Shown here: positions 57,260-64,000 of the stretch, in pieces
How positions within the stretch are numbered: position 1 is the first letter of the stretch
Layout of the letters: each line of letters opens with the position of its first letter
NCBI GenBank assembly: GCA_027704905.1
Contig: CM051002.1
Location: 10,329,460-10,393,459, forward strand
Source of the DNA: Muraenolepis orangiensis
Taxonomy: Eukaryota; Chordata; Actinopteri; Gadiformes; Muraenolepididae
DNA: 64,000 bases
Direction of reading: 5' to 3'
Made by a program: the position numbers and the translations under genes
The notes under the pieces: model-generated
What the model was told of the DNA's origin: nothing
Database searches by the model: none
What the model saw: only the letters and a program-made list of their open reading frames with translations

Positions 57260-58960
57260 GGGATGTTAACTTTGTATGCGATCTAAAGGAAAAGGGAAAA
57301 ACCTTTAATTTATTTCACGTTTTACTCCAAAGTAACCACGCGTCTAGAGTTTACCACTACGAGTCGCAGCCTTTTTACGTCAGGACACACTGAGGCTCAT
57401 GGGTTGCCAGATTTGCTGACATTTCTTATCGTCGTTTAGTCCTACATCTTTGCATTTATGGCAGTATATTTGCATCACATTCACTTTTTGCATTTATTTT
57501 GTTACTGGTATATTACATTGCATTGCTATTAAGTCATTTATGTTCTCATTAAACTGTTTGTTTTTGTTTTTTAAATAAACAAAAAACGAAAATGCCGTTG
57601 TTTGGAAGGTATTTATCATTCCTAATGATAAAGTATACAAATTATAACTATTGTACAAGTTCTAACCTCTACTTGCGCAAGATGAAGTGGTCTATCACAA
57701 TAATGCATTTTCTGGTGCTGATGGATCACCCTTTTACAGTGTACGTCGCCATCGCGACAATAGGGCAGCAACACCGCCCCCTGTTGTCAGCAGAGGGCAA
57801 CTGCAGCAAATGTCATCGCACATTCAGAAAAGCTGCGGTTACAGAAGAAAGGTTGCTTAATACGTGTTTTCTTTGCTAGTACAATTCTTATGACATGGCA
57901 AGGGTCGTCCAAATTGTGTGAAATCAATCGCAGTAGGGATAACATATAATGTAAATAAATCAATGTCTTTAATGAATAAAGAAAAGGTAGCACAGGTCTA
58001 GTTATATAAAACATATATATATATATATATATATGTATATAAAGTATGCAGACAAATAAAAATTTAGTTTTATGATTTGAAAAAATTCCCCTTGCACAAA
58101 ATCCTTCGTGTTACACAAGACAAACGATAATGATTTCCATTAGTCTCATCTGCTCTGGCGCAGGGCGTTGTTTATTTGTTGTTCCACTCAGCGGTGATAA
58201 GTGTTGTCCTTATACAGCAACGTTAGCCTCTTTGATGACTGTCTGAACTCCCCCCCCCCCCCCCCCCCCCCCCCCGACCTAGTTTACTGTTGTTTTTGCT
58301 TGCCTTGTTTTATTGACCAGCAGGCTGACATTCTGCAAAACAAACAGATTTAAGTCTGTCTGGTGAACTTCATTTTACTTATTTGATCACCTTCACCAAC
58401 ATGTACAAATCAATGCTAAGTATCCGCTATCGCTCTGCAAGCACATTTGGTCCCTGGTTGACTTTGAGCCCATGGAGTTAGCATAACCCCGAGTCGATAG
58501 AGAAGGTCCTATTCTGTTTATCTCATAGTTGCAAATGATGTAATGCCCTTGACGCCCTGGCAAGTCTTTTTTTAAAGACGTGGCAACTTCATTGAGCGGT
58601 AACAAACGGTCACATTGTTAATATTTCATCTAAGGCGTCTTGAAGGTGAATCTGAGAAGCATACGACCAATATCGTAGCAACCACAAGATGTGTCCTGCT
58701 CAACACTTTTCCAAAGTAACCAGGCAGGGGGCAGAATACCCATGGGAATAGGAAGGGTTCTGGATTACATTTGTCCTGTATCAGACCCAGAATCAGAATC
58801 ATATAAGTATATATATATTTGCACATACAAGGATAGTGACTTGGTGAGGTTGGTGCATAAAACGCATACAGTAACATGATATTAGCCAAATACTGTATGT
58901 ACACGAAGAATAAAACATATAAATGATTTATTTACACACACATTTTTTATTTTATCAATT
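57260..58960. other. intergenic, no gene seen
   Basis: Upstream flank of mettl1. Contains TA-rich runs near 58011-58034 and a C-run of about 26 at 58250-58275. No exon recognised. Confidence 0.5.
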
Positions 58961-58964
58961 TGAT

Positions 58965-59073
58965 CTGTCTTATTTTAATCTATATAACTATTGAATTATT
59001 TTACTGTACGTGCAATTTAACCATGTCTGTAAAGCGCCTTGGGTGTCCAGAAAAGCGCTGTATGAAATTGAAT

Positions 59074-59105
<32 letters not shown>
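58965..59105 (+). repeat. LINE-tail-like element with (TTA)n
   Basis: TCTGTAAAGCGCCTTGGGTG and CCAGAAAAGCGCTGTATGAA followed by (TTA)n at 59078-59104 resemble the end of vertebrate L2/CR1-type elements. Confidence 0.65.
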
Positions 59106-59704
59106 GAATGATTAAGAATTAGAAATGATGAAGGCTGAGAAAGGGCTAGAGGCTATGAAATGGGTATAAGCAATTACAATAAATATGAATAAATAAAGAT
59201 TTACGTGTGTGTGTGGGCGTGTGGGCGTGTGGGTGGTACTGATGTGTTCTGGATCAAGGGGAGGACGACCCCATCTGACAACTGAGAAGGTTGTGTTTGA
59301 GCCCTGGTTATTAGGTCTGACATATAAGAAGAGCAGTGCTAACCCTCAGGTTCAAACCAGAGATGAGATGGCGGAAGCTTCAAGACAAAACAAAAACAAA
59401 AGACCAAGCCACGACATGACATCGTTGGGGGTGTGCTCTTGTACCACTGTGATCACAAATAAATGTTCACTTTCTCTTTCAGAAGAGGATGAAGGAACAC
59501 ACAGTACGTGGTCCTGGAGTGGCACAAGCCCAAGAGAGACCAGGTCATCAGCAACCTGCCAATTAGCATAGCATTGTTTAGGGTTTGGCAGCTGTATATA
59601 TACATTATAGTAGAAACTGTAAATAGTGTACTTTGTGTTGACAGAAGTATCTTCTGTATTTACAGTGTATCGTTTGTAATATAGGTATTGCATATACATG
59701 CTGA

Positions 59705-59707
<3 letters not shown>

Positions 59708-59770
<63 letters not shown>
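59708..59770. repeat. (TAA)n microsatellite
   Basis: Trinucleotide array with one TAG interruption. Confidence 0.95.
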
Positions 59771-60444
59771 CAGAATGCATGAGCATTAATGATTTCGAAA
59801 CCCGATGGTTGTGGTCACATGGCGGAAACTCATCCTCTTCAGAAAGAGAAAGGCCCACACACATATTCCATACACCTATGTACATAAAGTGCACTGCAAC
59901 TATCAATTCAACTGGTCGGAACTACAATCATTACTATCTGTGGACAAGATGATTATTAGGATTATGATGTGTGGGGTGATGATGATAATGATTTACATAT
60001 TTTACATATTTGACTTCTGATTATATATTGTTTGAAATTGCTGAAATAACTGTATTGGCAAAAATAATCCCCCAGCCTTATTTATAACAGTGATTTATGG
60101 TCACTGACTCATGGATACGGCATTAGCAACTGATGTAGTGAAACCAAAAAAATGGGAGGCTGTGAAGGTTAGAGCTTTGTTGGAACAACTCCCACCCTCT
60201 GCTTCTCACGTTGTATCAGTCACATACATGCAAAACAGCTCACTGCAGAGCAGTGTGGGTACAGTAATACAAAAACAAGGAAATAATAGCCCAGCCCACA
60301 TAGCCCAGGACTGGAGTCCTGTTGTAAGAAACCTTGGAAACCCTGGTCCTTTTGCACAATTCAACACATGTACATATCATTCATGAGTCACTTAGTTCTT
60401 TTTGGTTATTTTTATTGTATACAGTATTATTATAGTATTATTTT

Positions 60445-60535
60445 GGAGATTCATACTGGGGGAGGGAATGGGGAGTCACCATTCCATTGTACTTGTTGCA
60501 TATGGCAAATAAATATATTGTATCTTGTATCTAAT
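60445..60535 (+). repeat. retroelement 3' tail (family B)
   Basis: ATACTGGGGGAGGGAATGGG, CATTCCATTGTACTTGTTGC and CAAATAAATATATTGTATCT match 21445-21535 and 32960-33055. Confidence 0.65.
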
Positions 60536-60705
60536 GTCTCCTGTGTTGAGAGCACACACACAAACATGTTGACATCATATTGACCCGAATGGCATATTTG
60601 ACTTACAGGTACAGAGGCTGGGCGTCCTAAGTTGGGTCAATGGGCCCCCGAGCATGTGTGTGTGTGTGCACAGGAAACAACACAGGACCATACTGCTGAT
60701 GTAAC

Positions 60706-60865
<160 letters not shown>

Positions 60866-60869
60866 TTGT

Positions 60870-62200
60870 TACATTCCGTGTCACATAACAGCGGTCAATC
60901 TCTCGCACAGTCAACTAGCAAAAGACAGATACTACCTGGGCTATACAGCTCCAGGGGATCACACCCAGTCACACTGCAGCTGTAGACTGAATCTGTACTC
61001 ATATTCTGGTGGATCACAGTGGTGGAGGTAGACTCCTCAGTATAGTGGGTGTGGATTGTCTAGTTTAAGCTAAAATGCCCAATATGTTTAATACATATAT
61101 TATATAACAATATATAATACATATATACAATATAGTCATTTGGGGTGCGTTCTTCTTTGGTGGTTGCTGGAATTCCCTCCCCCCAGTGTTTACAGGGGCC
61201 TCTTTGTAAGGCCCCCCCCCCCAAACAACAACACAGTTACAATAACAACAACAAAACAGAATTTCCGGTCCAAAATGTGGGAATTTGTAAACACTATAAA
61301 TACAATAGCCACTCAAATCACATAGTAACCACAACTCGAAGCTAATTAACAGGTCATAAATACATAAGTTTTCATCATTTTGACCGCACGTTAAGCTCCG
61401 CCCTAGAATAAGGGAAGCAACAGGAAGCAACTGTAGTGCTTGTCTTCTTTACCCCAAAAGATTCAGGGCTTTGAAAAAGTAAGGCCGAAATTATATTGTT
61501 CCTGCAGATTCCCTTCAGCAACAGAAACCAAAAGCCTGCACGCCAGTTGGTGAGCCGAATCCTGGTCGTAGTGCTAGTTTCATGAGGATGACTTCTTTAT
61601 AAAGCTGATATAAGCTTGCCCACACTACAGAAAGGAACAGACGTGGTAAGTAGGTTATACGGGGTAAAATATCCCTATGAGAAAACAATTAAGGGCTGAT
61701 CATATTGTGGGCTCTTTTTTTCTAACGTGGGTCTTTGGTTTTATAGTGTTTATGTTCAAAGGTAATGTGAAATTGTTAATATACCCGCAATAACGTTTTA
61801 TCATTGAACATGATTTTGCTCAAGATTTCAAATTTTGTTTTATGTCATGTCGGAGTGTGTCTAGTCAAAGAGAAAATCCGATTAAACGTCTTTTACTGCA
61901 CTTTATTGACGGATTAATTAACAAAGAATGCATGGAAGAAGACCACGTGTCTGCTGCAGGAGCCTTTCGGTTTGTCCTGCCGAGCCCCATGTCGTACAAT
62001 CTACATCCAATAGCCATCGGTCGTTTGGCGTTTCCGGGAAATACATAAACTTTATACGAGTACGTTATAAAAACAACCACACAGTATATGCAAAAACAAC
62101 TGCCAGCTATGTTGACTGTTTCGTTGTAAACCTCTCGCCAACTGTTGATCATACAGGTGGCAATGTCGATACCTGAATGTTTATTCTTCTGTGATATTCC
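60870..62200. other. intergenic, no gene supported
   Basis: No coding exon recognised. A TATAAAG at 61598-61604 followed by GACGTG and GTAAGT at about 61646 could be a promoter with a short non-coding exon, but nothing downstream in the window confirms it. Confidence 0.4.
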
Positions 62201-62237
62201 CTAACAAGGTGTGTGTGTGTGTGTGTGTATAAATGTG

Positions 62238-62447
<210 letters not shown>

Positions 62448-62449
62448 TC

Positions 62450-64000
62450 TGTATGAACACAACTAGGCTTATGTCTATGACTAGTTAATAGGATGTCACA
62501 AGTGCTCAAAATCATCAGACTCAATACAATAAGGTGATGAGACCAATGGATAACGTAATTGTTCCCTAAAATAATGACATGTAAACACAGTGCAGTCCAG
62601 TTGCCTAGAGGTTGGCAGAACCTACACAGGCTTTAGACATGGTTGAATGGGGACAAAACAAGGTTAAAAGAGCAGACGACAAGATGACAGCCAGCTATTA
62701 GATCTAGTCTCGGGATCAATACAAAAACAAGGAAGATTATTACCACTGCATTGATATGCAGGCGAGGTGTTTTGGTAGGGGCCGAAACCACTAAGGCAAG
62801 AGTCTTTTCGAGTTTCCCTGAAGATTAACAGCTGCTGGCACAATGCAACTTCAAACTCTTAGCAGGGGCAGTGTGAGCCAGCCAGCTCAAGGTGCTTTGT
62901 ATTTTATACATTTTTTAATGTCATCGTTGGGCTTGTTTTGCTGGTTATGTAGGATGCTGGAGGACCTAATTACCAACAAAAAAAGAACCGAGTCATATTG
63001 TATTAGAATGGATCCCAGGCCATATCATCAACACAGTCAAACAGAAACTACCATTAAATAGGGAATTGAAACAGGGTCCAGAGTAATATGTGAGTCCGGT
63101 CTGGATTTTAGGCTTAACTGATTTTACAAGATGGATTACATTTAAAACTCAAGTTTCATCCAAAAAACAACCTCAAGCAAAACCAAGGCCTTTCCCACCA
63201 AAAAGGATGTTTTGTAGAGTAGCAATGGAATGCTGAGGCGCGTAGCCTTCATATTGCCCTCAATCGCAAAGCACTGCAAACAAATCACACCAAAAAAAGT
63301 GTGAGTGTGATTTGCTGATGTCTTAAAAACGTATCCTGGGGAAACAACGTCAAAGGCTGTTCAGACACACGCAGACTCCAGACAATGTCTTTTGATCACA
63401 TATTTGACATGTTATTTTGGTGATATCAGGGTCCCTGACTCATTTCCAGACCTTTGCTTTGTGCCCCCCCCTTTTTTCTTCTGTGACGCTGACCGTTTGC
63501 GGATCAGCTGTAGCCTGTAGCCTCTGTCTTTAATGGTGACTCATTGCACTCATCTTCGTAGATGTGTCTATGATGTAGGACACAGGAGGGCTACAGCAGA
63601 TACAGGAGGGGGGGGGTGGACGACGACAAATAGGCGAGTGCTGCTCCAGTAATTTGATTTGGCGTGCACTACTGTGAAAGGTGCTCACTATTTAGCTACC
63701 GTTTTCCCCTCTCTCAGTCCCTTCTCAGTGGTAGACGCTTGTATCCATGGTGAATTGCAGGGACCTTTTTTTTCTTCTCCTCTAATGCGTTTTATTAATG
63801 AGCAGGTAGACCGGACGACGTGATGAATATATAAATCGGTGTGGTACACAGTCACGGCGGATGGTGAATGTATTCATCCATCAAGGAATACATTACATTA
63901 AAAAAAAGTAGGGCACTCAACTTTTGTCCCATCGTGTCGTCCCATGAAGTCTCGTTATGATTTTGTTTTTCCCTATATATCTCTTTTTCATTGAGCGGAC
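62450..64000. other. intergenic, no gene seen
   Basis: AT-rich sequence to the window end with a G-run near 63608-63616. No exon recognised on either strand. Confidence 0.5.

Overview
The window reads as vertebrate nuclear DNA, most likely from a teleost fish. Genes are split into short exons with GT/AG junctions, the background is AT-rich, and there are tRNA-derived SINEs, 5'-truncated LINE tails and very long dinucleotide arrays. The density of (CA)n, (GA)n and (TA)n tracts of 130-250 bp would suit a gadiform (cod-like) fish, but that is inference. No phage, plasmid, operon or CRISPR feature is present.

Layout: the last four coding exons of timeless (+, 75-1503) are followed by about 10 kb of repeat-rich DNA holding one unidentified exon-like segment on the minus strand (11674-11904). 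tmem198 (+, 12747-14864) is convergent with mmp19 (-, 16527-20024). Upstream of mmp19 lie decayed fragments matching two of its exons (23.26-24.77 kb), which I read as the relic of a tandem mmp19 duplicate. Then come suox (-, 27535-32316), mcrs1 (-, 34657-40660 plus a probable non-coding first exon), cyp27b1 (-, 43195-47491) and mettl1 (-, 51897-57256). From 57.3 kb to the end I see only repeats and no supportable gene.

Every exon of the five complete genes was joined by hand with consistent reading phase. This gives proteins of about 342 (TMEM198), 469 (MMP19), 583 (SUOX), 463 (MCRS1), 506 (CYP27B1) and 241 (METTL1) residues, in total six complete gene models with tmem198 counted. The genes do not form one pathway: they cover replication-fork protection, Wnt-related membrane signalling, matrix proteolysis, sulfite detoxification, chromatin regulation, vitamin D activation and tRNA m7G methylation. 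The set corresponds to genes dispersed over human 12q13-q14, with CYP27B1 next to METTL1 as in humans.

The most interesting non-genic signals are the decayed mmp19 copy, a perfect 35-bp inverted repeat enclosing a (CA)n/(GT)n core at 62.24-62.45 kb, a 950-bp palindromic TATA/AGTTA minisatellite inside mcrs1, a roughly 37-bp minisatellite inside mmp19, a hAT-type MITE with 8-bp target duplications nested in an older LINE tail, UG tracts on both sides of mettl1 exon 4, and a duplicated block on either side of suox exon 1. I found no convincing undescribed multi-gene system.
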